DNA from: Clostridia bacterium
GTDB lineage: Bacteria; Bacillota_A; Clostridia; Christensenellales; CAG-138
NCBI GenBank assembly: GCA_017394605.1
Contig: JAFPXU010000083.1
Span: 1 to 15,979, forward strand
Direction of reading: 5' to 3'
Length of the DNA: 15,979 nt
Below are positions 6,861 to 14,359 of the stretch, one piece after another. Positions within the stretch are counted from its first letter, which is position 1. Each line of letters starts with the position of its first letter. Position numbers and translations under genes: made by a program. The notes beneath the pieces were generated by a model. The model was not told where the DNA came from and made no database searches. It saw only the letters and a program-made list of their open reading frames with translations.

Positions 6861-7455
6861 TCAAACCGTGAACCTTCTGTTTGTATTATCTTCTTTTTCG
6901 GGCCGGTCGGCAATACCAAAAATGTCAGGGGACCGCAGAGAGCCTTGTTCGTTCTTAGGGGTTGTCCGTACTGCCGCAACGACGAACCTGCCGTCTTTCA
7001 AATGATAGCTGCAGGTGGAAAGTATCAGAATCCCTTCGCTGAACCGCGACCGGACGCCGGTATTGTACAGTGCTTCAGAAAGAACATTTCGCATGAAGGT
7101 ATCGAATACCGTTTCGTCCGACAGATCGGTGTAATCGCAGTACCGGAAAACATCCTTCTCCTCCCGAATGGGATTGTGGCTGCAAAACGCGGCAAAGATC
7201 AGATAGACCTGCCGTTCATGAAGCGTATCGAAACGGATGAGCGGGTGCTCTTCGTAGAAGCTTTTTCCGTGTAAAGAGGAAGCTGTCCGAACATGGAGCT
7301 GCTTTTCATATGGTGTGCGTAGATAGGGAGCAGTCAGATTAGCCATGATACCTACTGTCCACCAATGAGAAGCCGCGTTTTGATGCGAAGCCGTCGAACT
7401 CATGACGGAGATAATACTCTGGCTAGTCTGATAAAAACATCACGGGATAATCGAT
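6861..7455 (-). pseudogene. Class B sortase gene broken in three frames
   Basis: Read right to left on the minus strand, three frames together rebuild a sortase B, the membrane transpeptidase that anchors proteins to the cell wall. Frame one (about 7455-7330) gives IDYPVM, an in-frame TAG at 7425-7423, then PEYYLRHEFDG and a GFSLVDSRYH segment. Frame two (about 7325-7265) gives IYAHHMKSSSMFGQLPLYTE, which holds the catalytic histidine region (normally IYGHHM). Frame three gives FYEEHPLIRFDTL, YLIFAAF, then LSTCSYHLKDGRFVVAAVR with the catalytic cysteine and arginine. The frame then runs on to a stop at 6861, past the usual end. The N-terminal membrane anchor is not found. Two frameshifts plus a stop make it nonfunctional. 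No sorted substrate gene is visible. Confidence 0.8.
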
Positions 7456-7537
7456 AGATAACATACTTGCCTTAGCAACCGGCACATATATTTTTTGTTG
7501 AACGATATACCATTTTTGTAGGCCATTCAAGAAAGCT

Positions 7538-7690
7538 TTAGCTGCCGTTATGCCGATCCCAGTTGACGATTAGCGCATCCACAATGAACATATCCCGGAA
7601 AAGCCGGCTCAGCACAGTTGGATCCATCATTGTCTGCGCCTTGACGGCTTGCAAGAAAGTCATCCAGTCTGTCGCTAACGCTGGCGCCGA
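7538..7690 (-). pseudogene. Fragment of a HipA-type kinase
   Basis: On the minus strand a frame ending at the TAA 7540-7538 reads KAQTMMDPTVLSRLF, then RDMFIVDALIVNWDRHNGS. The NWDRHNG stretch with the preceding MFIVDALI is the catalytic-loop region of HipA/CtkA-type protein kinases (usual form DALIGN.DRHNGNWGFL). The homology stops at a TAA where NWGFL should follow. Just upstream the match moves to another frame (VSDRLDDFL around 7680-7655). Neither the ATP-binding N-terminal half nor the rest of the C-terminal half is present. HipA kinases are often toxins of toxin-antitoxin pairs; no antitoxin is seen. Confidence 0.6.
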
Positions 7691-7850
7691 CGCATTATGC
7701 CTTGGATTGACCGGATATTTGGATGTATGCCTTAATCGTTGTGAGGAGTTTGCTCCGGAAGAACTAAGAATAAAGCAATTGCCAACAACGGAGATACCGG
7801 TGATCTCTTAGATTATCCGGAATAGCAGATGATGATATAGTTTATGCTAT

Positions 7851-7878
7851 GGGCGTTCCATAATTGGGACGTCCTTTT
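7851..7878 (+). terminator. Terminator-like hairpin upstream of the UvrA-like gene
   Basis: GGGCGTTCC (7851-7859) pairs with GGGACGTCC (7866-7874) through nine pairs, two of them G-U, over a 6-base loop, followed by TTTTGTT. No intact plus-strand gene lies upstream, so it may be a survivor of a lost gene. Confidence 0.6.
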
Positions 7879-7946
7879 GTTCTGCCCGGGAAGGAAGAGA
7901 GGCACGTCGGTTTCTAGAGTTGAAAGGACAAAAGGTGCATACAGTA

Positions 7947-10670
7947 ATGTCTAATCATCGCTTAAAGAGCATGAAAGGCAGAAGAGCGATTTATTCCTTC
8001 CGGAAGAATGGGATTATTCGCCAATGGATCAGCGAAGATAAAGAAGGAACGCTCGTGATTCGTTTCTATCGGACAGATGCTTTTGACGGGGCGCATCCGA
8101 TACAGTATGATAGGAATACTGGATTTTTCCATGATTTGTCAAAAGACGGAGGATCGGAACTGTTTGTGATATCAAAGAAGGAGAACATCCCGGACCGGAT
8201 CGAGATCCGCGGCGCCAGGGTGCACAATCTGAAGAACCTGGACGCGGATATCCCGCTTCACCGGATCGTGGGGATCGCGGGAGTATCCGGATCAGGAAAA
8301 TCCTCTCTGGCGCTCGGCGTCCTGTACGCGGAAGGCTCGAGACGGTATCTGGAATCGCTTTCCACCTATACCAGAAGACGCATGACGCAGGCGCCGAGAG
8401 CGCAGGTGGATGATGTGCGCTACGTTCCGGCAGCGCTTGCCCTGCACCAGAGGCCGGGCATACCGGGAATCCGGAGCACCTTCGGCACCATGACGGAGCT
8501 TTTGAACAGCCTGCGGCTCATGTTTTCCCGCCTTTCGGTCTACCGGTGTCCAAATGGTCATGACGTTCCTCCGACGCTCGATCATGCGGCGGAGAAGGAA
8601 GTCCGCTGCCCGGTCTGCGGCGAGGCCGTTCCGACGATCGGAGCGGAAGAGCTTGCGTTCAACAGCGGGGGGGCATGCAAATGCTGCGGCGGGACCGGGA
8701 CTGTGCGGACGGTGGACCGGGCCACGCTCGTGCCGGACGAAAGCCTGACGATCGACGGCGGGGCAGTGGCGCCCTGGAACAGCCTGATGTGGTCGCTCAT
8801 GACCGACGTCTGCCGGGCAATGGGCGTCCGGACCGATGTGCCCTTCCGCGAACTGACGGACAGGGAAAAAGAGATCGTGTACGACGGACCGATGGTCAAG
8901 AAACACATTTTCTACCGTCCGAAGAACAAGGAAAGCGTGAGCGCGGGCGAAATGGATTTCACCTATTACAGCGCGACCGCAACGGTGCTGAACGCCCTGA
9001 ACAAGGTCAAGGACGAAACCGGGATGAAGCGCGTGGACAAGTTTCTCAAAGAGGATGTCTGTCCGGAATGCGGCGGTACGAGACTTTCCGAACGCGCTCG
9101 TTCGCTGAGGCTCCGCGGCATATCGCTCGACCGGGTGTGCGCGATGACGCTTTCGGAGCTGATCGAATGGGTGAACGGCGTTCCTTCTTCGCTTCCCGCG
9201 GAAATGTCGCCCATGGCGGAAAGCATCTGCGAGGCGTTCCGGCATACGGCGAAACGGCTTGTCGACCTCGGACTTTCCTATCTGTCGCTCGACCGCGCGG
9301 CGTCCACACTTTCGACTGGAGAGCGGCAGAGGACGCAGCTCGCGCGTGCCGTGCGCAACCGCACGACCGGCGTGCTCTATGTTCTGGACGAACCGTCGAT
9401 CGGGCTGCATCCATCCAACCTCGAGGGACTGACCGGGGTCATGGACGACCTGGTCGCGGACGGAAACTCCGTGCTTCTGGTCGATCACGACACGCAGGTG
9501 CTCTCTCATGCGGACTGGCTGATCGAGCTGGGTCCGTCGGCTGGAGCCGGAGGCGGAAGGATCATCTCGCAGGGAACGGTTGAATCGTTATCCAGGGACC
9601 CGAACTCCATGATCGGGCCGTATCTCAGACCGGACCGCAGGACCCTTCTCCGCGAACGCGCAGAAAAGGAGGATCTTTTCAGCCTCGGCGCGATCCATAT
9701 GGAAACAGACCGGATCCATACGGTCAGACCGCTGTCCGTCTCGATTCCGAAAGGCAGGCTGACGGTCGTGACAGGCGTATCCGGATCCGGAAAAACGACG
9801 ATGGTACTGGAAAGCCTGGTGCCGGCATTGGAGGCGTCCGTTGCCGGAGGGAAGCTTCCGGAGCATGTGCGTTCCGTGTCGGCAGGCGGCATCGGACAGG
9901 TCAAGCTGATCGACGCCACGCCGATCGGCATCAACGTGCGGTCGACGGTTGCCACCTACGCAAACGTCCATGACGAACTGCGCAAGATCTATGCCCGTAC
10001 GAAAGACGCGAAAGAACGGGGTTTCCGCGCAAGCGATTTTTCCTACAATACCGGAAGCCTCCGCTGCATGACCTGCGACGGAACGGGTCAGATCAGTCTT
10101 GACGTGCAGTTTCTGCCGGATGTGGATATCCCGTGCCCGGACTGCGGCGGATCGCGTTACGCGAAGGCCGCGTGGCAGGTCAGGCGCTGGAAAAAGGACA
10201 AGGAAGGCGTATCGCTTCCGGAGCTGATGGCGCTCAGCGTGGACGACGCGCTTACGGAATGCGCGGATCTGAACAGCGTTTCCTCGAGACTTCAGGTCCT
10301 GCATGATCTGGGACTCGGATATCTGACGCTCGGAGAGGATACCCCGGGACTGTCCGGCGGCGAGGCGCAGCGGCTGAAGCTCGCGAGTGAAATGGGCAGG
10401 GGGCAGTCCGGTTCCGTGTTTGTTTTCGACGAACCGACCATCGGCCTGCATCCGCTGGATGTCCGAACGCTCATGGCGGTCTTTCAGCATCTGATCGACC
10501 TTGGCGCGACGGTCATCGTGATCGAACACGATCTGGATGTGATCCGCAGCGCGGACTATATCGTGGATATGGGCCCGGGCGGGGGCAGAGACGGGGGAGA
10601 GATCGTGGCTCAGGGCACGCCGGAAGAGATCATGCGGTGCAAACGGAGCGTGACCGGACGCTACCTGTGA
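7947..10670 (+). CDS. UvrA2-like ABC ATPase without UvrB-binding domain
   Basis: A 907-residue twin-cassette ABC protein of the UvrA family. First half: Walker A GVSGSGKSS (112-120), cysteine pairs CPNGH and CPVCG (about 201-224), CPECGG (about 371), the ABC signature as LSTGERQR (about 454) and Walker B with LDEPSIGLHP (about 479). Second half: GVSGSGKTT (about 609), a zinc module CMTC...CPDC (about 706-733), LSGGEAQR (about 802) and FDEPTIGLHP (about 825). Between CPNGH and CPVCG only some 20 residues remain where canonical UvrA has the long UvrB-binding insertion. It is therefore a UvrA2-type paralog, probably acting in DNA damage tolerance or drug resistance rather than core excision repair. 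Residues 1-80 precede the normal UvrA start; no good start exists at the usual place. The ATG at 7947 with AAAGG upstream is my choice; TTG 7920 is possible. Confidence 0.92.
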   Translation: MSNHRLKSMKGRRAIYSFRKNGIIRQWISEDKEGTLVIRFYRTDAFDGAHPIQYDRNTGFFHDLSKDGGSELFVISKKENIPDRIEIRGARVHNLKNLDADIPLHRIVGIAGVSGSGKSSLALGVLYAEGSRRYLESLSTYTRRRMTQAPRAQVDDVRYVPAALALHQRPGIPGIRSTFGTMTELLNSLRLMFSRLSVYRCPNGHDVPPTLDHAAEKEVRCPVCGEAVPTIGAEELAFNSGGACKCCGGTGTVRTVDRATLVPDESLTIDGGAVAPWNSLMWSLMTDVCRAMGVRTDVPFRELTDREKEIVYDGPMVKKHIFYRPKNKESVSAGEMDFTYYSATATVLNALNKVKDETGMKRVDKFLKEDVCPECGGTRLSERARSLRLRGISLDRVCAMTLSELIEWVNGVPSSLPAEMSPMAESICEAFRHTAKRLVDLGLSYLSLDRAASTLSTGERQRTQLARAVRNRTTGVLYVLDEPSIGLHPSNLEGLTGVMDDLVADGNSVLLVDHDTQVLSHADWLIELGPSAGAGGGRIISQGTVESLSRDPNSMIGPYLRPDRRTLLRERAEKEDLFSLGAIHMETDRIHTVRPLSVSIPKGRLTVVTGVSGSGKTTMVLESLVPALEASVAGGKLPEHVRSVSAGGIGQVKLIDATPIGINVRSTVATYANVHDELRKIYARTKDAKERGFRASDFSYNTGSLRCMTCDGTGQISLDVQFLPDVDIPCPDCGGSRYAKAAWQVRRWKKDKEGVSLPELMALSVDDALTECADLNSVSSRLQVLHDLGLGYLTLGEDTPGLSGGEAQRLKLASEMGRGQSGSVFVFDEPTIGLHPLDVRTLMAVFQHLIDLGATVIVIEHDLDVIRSADYIVDMGPGGGRDGGEIVAQGTPEEIMRCKRSVTGRYL

Positions 10671-10715
10671 CGGGACCGCAGCCGGATGCATCCAACGCCC
10701 GATACAAAACAGCCA

Positions 10716-10779
10716 TCTCCGCTCCCGGAGAAAATGTATTATAATCGAAACGGATCCGCATCGCCGGAAGCGGATGCGG
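10716..10779 (+). promoter_or_regulatory. Hairpins and -10 box ahead of the membrane protein gene
   Basis: A perfect TATAAT stands at 10740-10745 without a clear -35. Before it a 6-bp stem (TCTCCG/CGGAGA, 10716-10731) may end UvrA-like transcripts weakly. After it CCGCATC (10756-10762) can pair with GATGCGG (10773-10779) in the leader. Confidence 0.4.
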
Positions 10780-10851
10780 TGAAAGAAGGAAAGGACCCGG
10801 AAGAACGCCGGGAGAAAGGAAAAACCGGCCGCGTTCAGCGGTGACGGGAGC

Positions 10852-11568
10852 ATGCCGAATCAGATGTTCAGGATTTTTGCAGTGAATTGTATCGTTCCCC
10901 TGTTCGTGATCCTTGTGATCGGAGCTGTTGCGGGGTATTTCAGCCTCAAAGAAAAGAAATCCATCAAAGGGGAAATGGTTGAGTACTTTGTGAAAGCCTG
11001 GAAAGCGGGGCGAAGTGATCCCGAATCCGGGGTGAACGCGCGGCTTTCCGATCGCTTTTCCGAAATCATTATCCGGGCATATGAATATGAGAAATACAAG
11101 GAGTCCGTCAACCAGCGCAAATACTACTTTTACAAGCTGCTGGTCATGCTGATCATTCTGTGCATTCCGTTTCTTGTTCTGGTCCTGATCTCAGGAAAGG
11201 AATGGATCCTTCATGACAGCGAGTGGAACAACATCTATCTCTACACCGTGATCCTGGTTCCGCTGATCTTTGCCTACCTTGTCAATAAATACATCAAGAT
11301 CAAGCAGTATCATGAAGCGTGGTACCGGCATATGCGCAACAGGCATAACATGGAATGGCGAATGATCGAATTTGTCAAGGATTGTGAGATGCTGGAAGCG
11401 GGCATGACGCAGCAGGACGCGAACGTTTCTACGGAGACCATCAAGAGAGATTTCATTAATGACATGTGTACGTACTGGAAATCGGTCACGACCGAGATCC
11501 CGTCCTGCTCGGCTGCCAAGGAAGAAAACATACTCGAAGATTTCATCGGTCTAATCCACAAGGACTGA
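10852..11568 (+). CDS. Membrane protein of unknown function with three predicted helices
   Basis: I do not recognise this 238-residue protein with confidence. Residues 9-30 form a hydrophobic helix, then comes a charged stretch of about 65 residues (KEKKSIKGEMVEYFVKAWKA). Two more helices follow, at about 95-113 and 127-146. The C-terminal 90 residues are soluble, rich in aromatic and charged residues (EAWYRHMRNRHNMEWRMIEF), and probably helical. The paired helices followed by a long helix vaguely recall SLATT/DUF4231 two-helix effectors linked to nucleotide-signalling defence systems, but no motif proves it. GGGAG lies only one base before the ATG, so the start may be the ATG at 10864 instead. 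It is followed by its own gap and a promoter, so it appears to stand alone. Confidence 0.75.
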   Translation: MPNQMFRIFAVNCIVPLFVILVIGAVAGYFSLKEKKSIKGEMVEYFVKAWKAGRSDPESGVNARLSDRFSEIIIRAYEYEKYKESVNQRKYYFYKLLVMLIILCIPFLVLVLISGKEWILHDSEWNNIYLYTVILVPLIFAYLVNKYIKIKQYHEAWYRHMRNRHNMEWRMIEFVKDCEMLEAGMTQQDANVSTETIKRDFINDMCTYWKSVTTEIPSCSAAKEENILEDFIGLIHKD

Positions 11569-11591
11569 ACGGCGGAAATGCGCCGTACCGG

Positions 11592-11633
11592 TTGCGGAGG
11601 ACCGCGTCTGTCGGATATAATGTGAACCGACAG
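11592..11633 (+). promoter_or_regulatory. Promoter with overlapping inverted repeat, Ldh-family gene
   Basis: TTGCGG (11592-11597), an 18-bp spacer and a perfect TATAAT (11616-11621). CTGTCGG (11608-11614) and CCGACAG (11627-11633) form a 7-bp inverted repeat flanking the -10 box and reaching the likely transcription start. That is a natural operator position; as RNA only its right arm would normally be transcribed, so a DNA site is more likely than a hairpin. Confidence 0.62.
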
Positions 11634-11662
11634 GATAACATATTCAGGAGGTGTTTACACAA

Positions 11663-12775
11663 ATGGAAACCAGACCTTATCTCGATTGGGAAACGTGCAA
11701 AAACTTCATGATCGACGTCTTCAAGGCGTACGGCGTACCGCAGAAGGATGCCGAGATCTGCACCGACGTTCTGATGGAATCTGACAGAAGGGGAATCGAA
11801 AGCCACGGCTGCAACCGCTTCAAACCGATCTATCTGGACAGGATCAAAAACGGCACGCTTCTCCCCGTGACCAAGATCGATATCGTAAAGGAGACCCCGA
11901 CGACCGTCGTCATGGACGCCAACAACGGTATGGGTATGGTTGCTTCCTATAAGATGATGGAAATGCTGATCGAAAAGGCGAAGCAGTACGGCATGGCCGG
12001 CGGAACCATTTTCAATTCCACGCATTACGGCATCGCGGGATACTGGACCACGATGGCGGAAAAAGCCGGCATGATCGGCATCACCGGCACGAACGCGAGG
12101 CCGTCCGTCGCGCCGACGTTCGGCGTCGAGCCCATGATGGGTACGAACCCGATGACCTTCACGCTTCCCACGGACGAGGAATTCCCGTTCAACTTCGACT
12201 GCGCGACCTCCATTGTGCAGAACGGCAAGCTCGAGTTCTATGCCCGTTCCGGCAAGCAGGCTCCGGCGGGACTGGTCGTCACCAAGGACGGCGAAACGCT
12301 GACCGATCCGGACAAGATCCTCAAGGATATGCGCAAGGGCGAATGCGCGCTTCTCCCGCTCGGCGGTCTGGGCGAGGCGACAGGCGGCTACAAGGGCTAC
12401 GGATTCACGACGATCGTCGAGATTCTGTCCGCCGCGCTTGCGGGCGGTCCGTTCATGAAGGCGCTGAACGGCAAGGATGAGAACGGAAACAACCAGATGT
12501 ACCGTCTCGGTCACTTCTTCTTCGTGATCAATCCCGAGTTCTTCATGGGCCTCGACACGTTCAAAAAGACGGCCGGCGATATCTGCCGCGGTCTTAGAGC
12601 GTCCGAGAAAGCGCCGGGCGCGGAGCGCATCTACACGGCGGGCGAGAAGGAATACCTTGCATGGTGCGACAGGAAGGACAAGGGCGTTCCGGTTGGCGAA
12701 ACCATCCAGAAGGAATTCATCAAGCTGCGCGACGATCTGAATCTCCCGTATCACTTCTCCTTCGAAGACAAATAA
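11663..12775 (+). CDS. Ldh-family NAD(P)-dependent oxidoreductase (malate/L-lactate type)
   Basis: A 370-residue member of the malate/L-lactate dehydrogenase superfamily (Ldh_2), distinct from Rossmann-fold lactate dehydrogenases. It oxidises 2-hydroxy acids such as malate, L-lactate, sulfolactate or ureidoglycolate with NAD(P). Visible motifs are ESHGCNRF with catalytic H48, NSTHYGIAGYW (118-128), GTNPMTFTLP (160-169) and GGYKGYG in the C-terminal third. The exact substrate cannot be deduced. AGGAGG at 11646-11651 sets the ATG at 11663; a GTG at 11651 overlaps the ribosome binding site and is unlikely. Codon choice is strongly biased to C-ending codons (AAC, TTC, ATC), more than in neighbouring genes, suggesting high expression. 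It is monocistronic, with its own promoter, possible operator and terminator. Confidence 0.92.
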   Translation: METRPYLDWETCKNFMIDVFKAYGVPQKDAEICTDVLMESDRRGIESHGCNRFKPIYLDRIKNGTLLPVTKIDIVKETPTTVVMDANNGMGMVASYKMMEMLIEKAKQYGMAGGTIFNSTHYGIAGYWTTMAEKAGMIGITGTNARPSVAPTFGVEPMMGTNPMTFTLPTDEEFPFNFDCATSIVQNGKLEFYARSGKQAPAGLVVTKDGETLTDPDKILKDMRKGECALLPLGGLGEATGGYKGYGFTTIVEILSAALAGGPFMKALNGKDENGNNQMYRLGHFFFVINPEFFMGLDTFKKTAGDICRGLRASEKAPGAERIYTAGEKEYLAWCDRKDKGVPVGETIQKEFIKLRDDLNLPYHFSFEDK

Positions 12776-12805
12776 GCGTCCCGTTCACCGGAACGTTTGG
12801 AATTG

Positions 12806-12838
12806 AAAACCCGGGGCGCGGAGCGTGCCCCGGATTTT
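12806..12838 (+). terminator. Terminator of the Ldh-family gene
   Basis: CCGGGGC (12811-12817) pairs with GCCCCGG (12827-12833), extended outward by AAAA (12806-12809) with TTTT (12835-12838). It lies about 30 bp after the stop. Confidence 0.85.
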
Positions 12839-12863
12839 GTATACGTTCAGCGGTTTCAGCAGC

Positions 12864-13706
12864 ATGACAGAAAACGATCACATAAAAACAGAACGACTTC
12901 TGATCCGGCGGGTCCGCGCAGGCGACTGGAGAGCCATCCAAGCGGTCTGGACAGACGCTGCGCGATCCGTCTACGCGCAGTACGACAGGCCGAACGATCT
13001 GCGCGATAATGCCGTCCGCGCAAGGATCGGGAAATGGGCATCCTTTGGTGAAAGCAGGGAACACATGTTCCTTGCCGTCTGTCTTTCTGACGAACTGATC
13101 GGTTATGCCGCACTTCACAGACACGGAGACGCCTGTGAACTCGGATACTGTTTCCGTTCGGATCATCACAGGAAAGGATACGCGAAAGAGAGCATATCTG
13201 CAATCCTCGGCACATTGAAACAGGAAGGCGTGACGTGCGTTTCGGCGGGAACCGCGCTGGACAACGTTCCTTCTGTCCGGCTTCTGAATTCCCTTGGATT
13301 CAGACAGACTGGAACGGAAAAGGTTTCGTTCTATAAAGGCGGGAACGGAGAGGACATCGTGTTTGACGGAGGCACTGAAAGCGGTCCTCCGTTATGTGTT
13401 TTTGGAGACGGACATTCCGAGCGTCTTTGCGGACGCGCTGAAGACGAACGTCAGAAGCCGTCATGCGCTGGAAAAGGCGGGCTTTACGCGGGTCGGAGAG
13501 AACGCGGAATATGTCTTTTACCGGATCGACAGGCAGCGGAACGCAGAAGAGGAAACAGGCAGCGAGGCTTTCGGGGAACCCTTCGTACGGTCCGGGGACC
13601 CGTCCATGGAGGATGCATAACGGCCTTTCCTCCCGAAGGCATGAGAAATCGGTTTTTCAGGCGTCCGTTTCCCAAGCCCTGCAGAGGCAGGCGCGGGCCT
13701 TACTGA
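12864..13706 (+). CDS. GNAT acetyltransferase (RimJ/RimL type) with out-of-frame tail
   Basis: Residues 1-170 are a nearly complete GNAT N-acetyltransferase, which moves an acetyl group from acetyl-CoA to an amine. IKTERLLIRRV (7-17) is the RimJ/RimL-like opening, ELGYCFRSDHHRKGYAKES (92-110) holds strand 4 and the acetyl-CoA pyrophosphate loop, and ALDNVPSVRLLNSLGF (131-146) is the final helix and strand. The natural end should come soon after GEDIVFDGG (162-170). Instead the frame runs on for about 110 residues rich in R, G and C that resemble no protein and lie over another gene fragment in a different frame. So a deletion removed the true stop. The core could still fold. The start ATG at 12864 has no strong ribosome binding site. 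The end overlaps the convergent tetR end by 7 bp. Substrate unknown. Confidence 0.75.
   Translation: MTENDHIKTERLLIRRVRAGDWRAIQAVWTDAARSVYAQYDRPNDLRDNAVRARIGKWASFGESREHMFLAVCLSDELIGYAALHRHGDACELGYCFRSDHHRKGYAKESISAILGTLKQEGVTCVSAGTALDNVPSVRLLNSLGFRQTGTEKVSFYKGGNGEDIVFDGGTESGPPLCVFGDGHSERLCGRAEDERQKPSCAGKGGLYAGRRERGICLLPDRQAAERRRGNRQRGFRGTLRTVRGPVHGGCITAFPPEGMRNRFFRRPFPKPCRGRRGPY
13366..13620 (+). pseudogene. C-terminal half of a second GNAT acetyltransferase
   Basis: In the frame one base off from the gene before it, the sequence reads TEALKAVLRYVFLETD, then DALKTNVRSRHALEKAGF and RVGENAEYVFYRIDR. This is the end of a RimJ/RimL-type acetyltransferase: the helix after the acetyl-CoA loop, strand 5 and the N-x-x-S-x-x-x-L-E-K-x-G-F helix. 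The first half, with the acetyl-CoA loop, is missing. The match starts exactly where the preceding GNAT domain should end, so two adjacent acetyltransferase genes were probably joined by one deletion. It ends at a TAA 13618-13620. Confidence 0.7.
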
Positions 13707-14248
13707 AACAGGGACAGGCTGCTCTTTACGATCCGGTTGACAAAGGAAATGACCTCCTCGCGGCTGAACTTGTCATATCCGCCGAGAACAACATTCATGA
13801 GACCGTTTGAAAGATGGGTATAAAGCATTTCCAGCTCCGCATCCGAGGCATGATGAAGCTGCCGCTTCCATGACGCGATGCTGGCGTCTTTTGCCAGGTC
13901 GATCATCCGCCCGAGGACGGAGGGACTAACTCCGCTGAAGATCAGAACGCGGCAGGCGTCCTCGTGCTGCTCGACCATTTTATAAATCGCGCCGATCAGT
14001 GCGCTGACATCGAATCCGTCGATCAGGCTGAGGGATTGCTGAAAAGCATCCAGCAGTTCCTGCTCGATTTTTTCCATCAGAGCGAAGCAGTCACTGTAAT
14101 GCGCGTAAAACGTCGCACGGTTGAGCTCCGCCAGTTCGCAGACTTCCTTGACGGTGATCTGATTGACCGGCTTTTCCCGAAGCAGGAACAAAAACGATTC
14201 CTTCAGCACACGCTGTGTGTATCTTACTCTGGCGTCGGTTTTTCTCAT
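13700..14248 (-). CDS. TetR/AcrR family transcriptional regulator
   Basis: A 182-residue DNA-binding repressor. The N-terminal helix-turn-helix is at about residues 25-50: ITVKEVCELAELNRATFYAHY, the classic TetR recognition region (N/S-x-x-T-F-Y-x-H-F/Y). The C-terminal 110 residues form the ligand-binding and dimer domain, with variable sequence ending KSSLSLFQ. The ATG at 14248 was chosen because GGAG sits 8 bases ahead and the protein then starts shortly before helix 1; an upstream ATG at 14293 adds a tail within a dyad. The gene is divergent from the epimerase gene at 14418, the usual arrangement of a TetR repressor and its target. A dyad overlapping its own promoter suggests autoregulation. 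The inducer is unknown. Confidence 0.93.
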   Translation of the reverse strand: MRKTDARVRYTQRVLKESFLFLLREKPVNQITVKEVCELAELNRATFYAHYSDCFALMEKIEQELLDAFQQSLSLIDGFDVSALIGAIYKMVEQHEDACRVLIFSGVSPSVLGRMIDLAKDASIASWKRQLHHASDAELEMLYTHLSNGLMNVVLGGYDKFSREEVISFVNRIVKSSLSLFQ

Positions 14249-14287
14249 ATCTCTGACTCCGCAGGTCCTGTTTTTTTTCGAGATATC

Positions 14288-14310
14288 CAACACGGTTCAC
14301 AGCCGTGTTG
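14288..14310. promoter_or_regulatory. 8-bp dyad in the tetR leader
   Basis: CAACACGG (14288-14295) and CCGTGTTG (14303-14310) form a perfect inverted repeat with a 7-base centre, 40 bases before the tetR start. It could be a TetR operator or an RNA hairpin of the leader. On the plus strand it is followed by CTTTTCTTT, so it might also act as a weak terminator. Confidence 0.5.
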
Positions 14311-14359
14311 CTTTTCTTTCGGCCGGCGCAAAAATGACGATTGTTACCGGATGCTTTTT

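Noticed and set aside
7563..7811. 82-codon plus-strand frame
   Set aside because: It is antisense to the HipA-type fragment, begins with TTG and has no ribosome binding site; the minus strand explains the sequence better.
8292..9509. 405-codon open frame on the minus strand inside the UvrA-like gene
   Set aside because: Arginine- and histidine-rich shadow of a GC-rich coding strand; no motifs, while the plus strand has complete UvrA motifs.
7947..10670. Canonical uvrA of nucleotide excision repair
   Set aside because: The UvrB-binding insertion is absent and no uvrB is adjacent, so the gene symbol uvrA would mislead.
9588..10853. 421-codon open frame on the minus strand
   Set aside because: Also a shadow of the second UvrA-like cassette, with low-complexity R/H/A composition.
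11543..12754. 403-codon minus-strand frame over the Ldh-family gene
   Set aside because: Produced by the strong codon bias of the real gene; no domain, start site or promoter fits.
12864..13706. Programmed frameshift producing a double GNAT enzyme
   Set aside because: The second domain lacks its N-terminal half with the acetyl-CoA loop, and no slippery site with a downstream structure was seen; decay is simpler.
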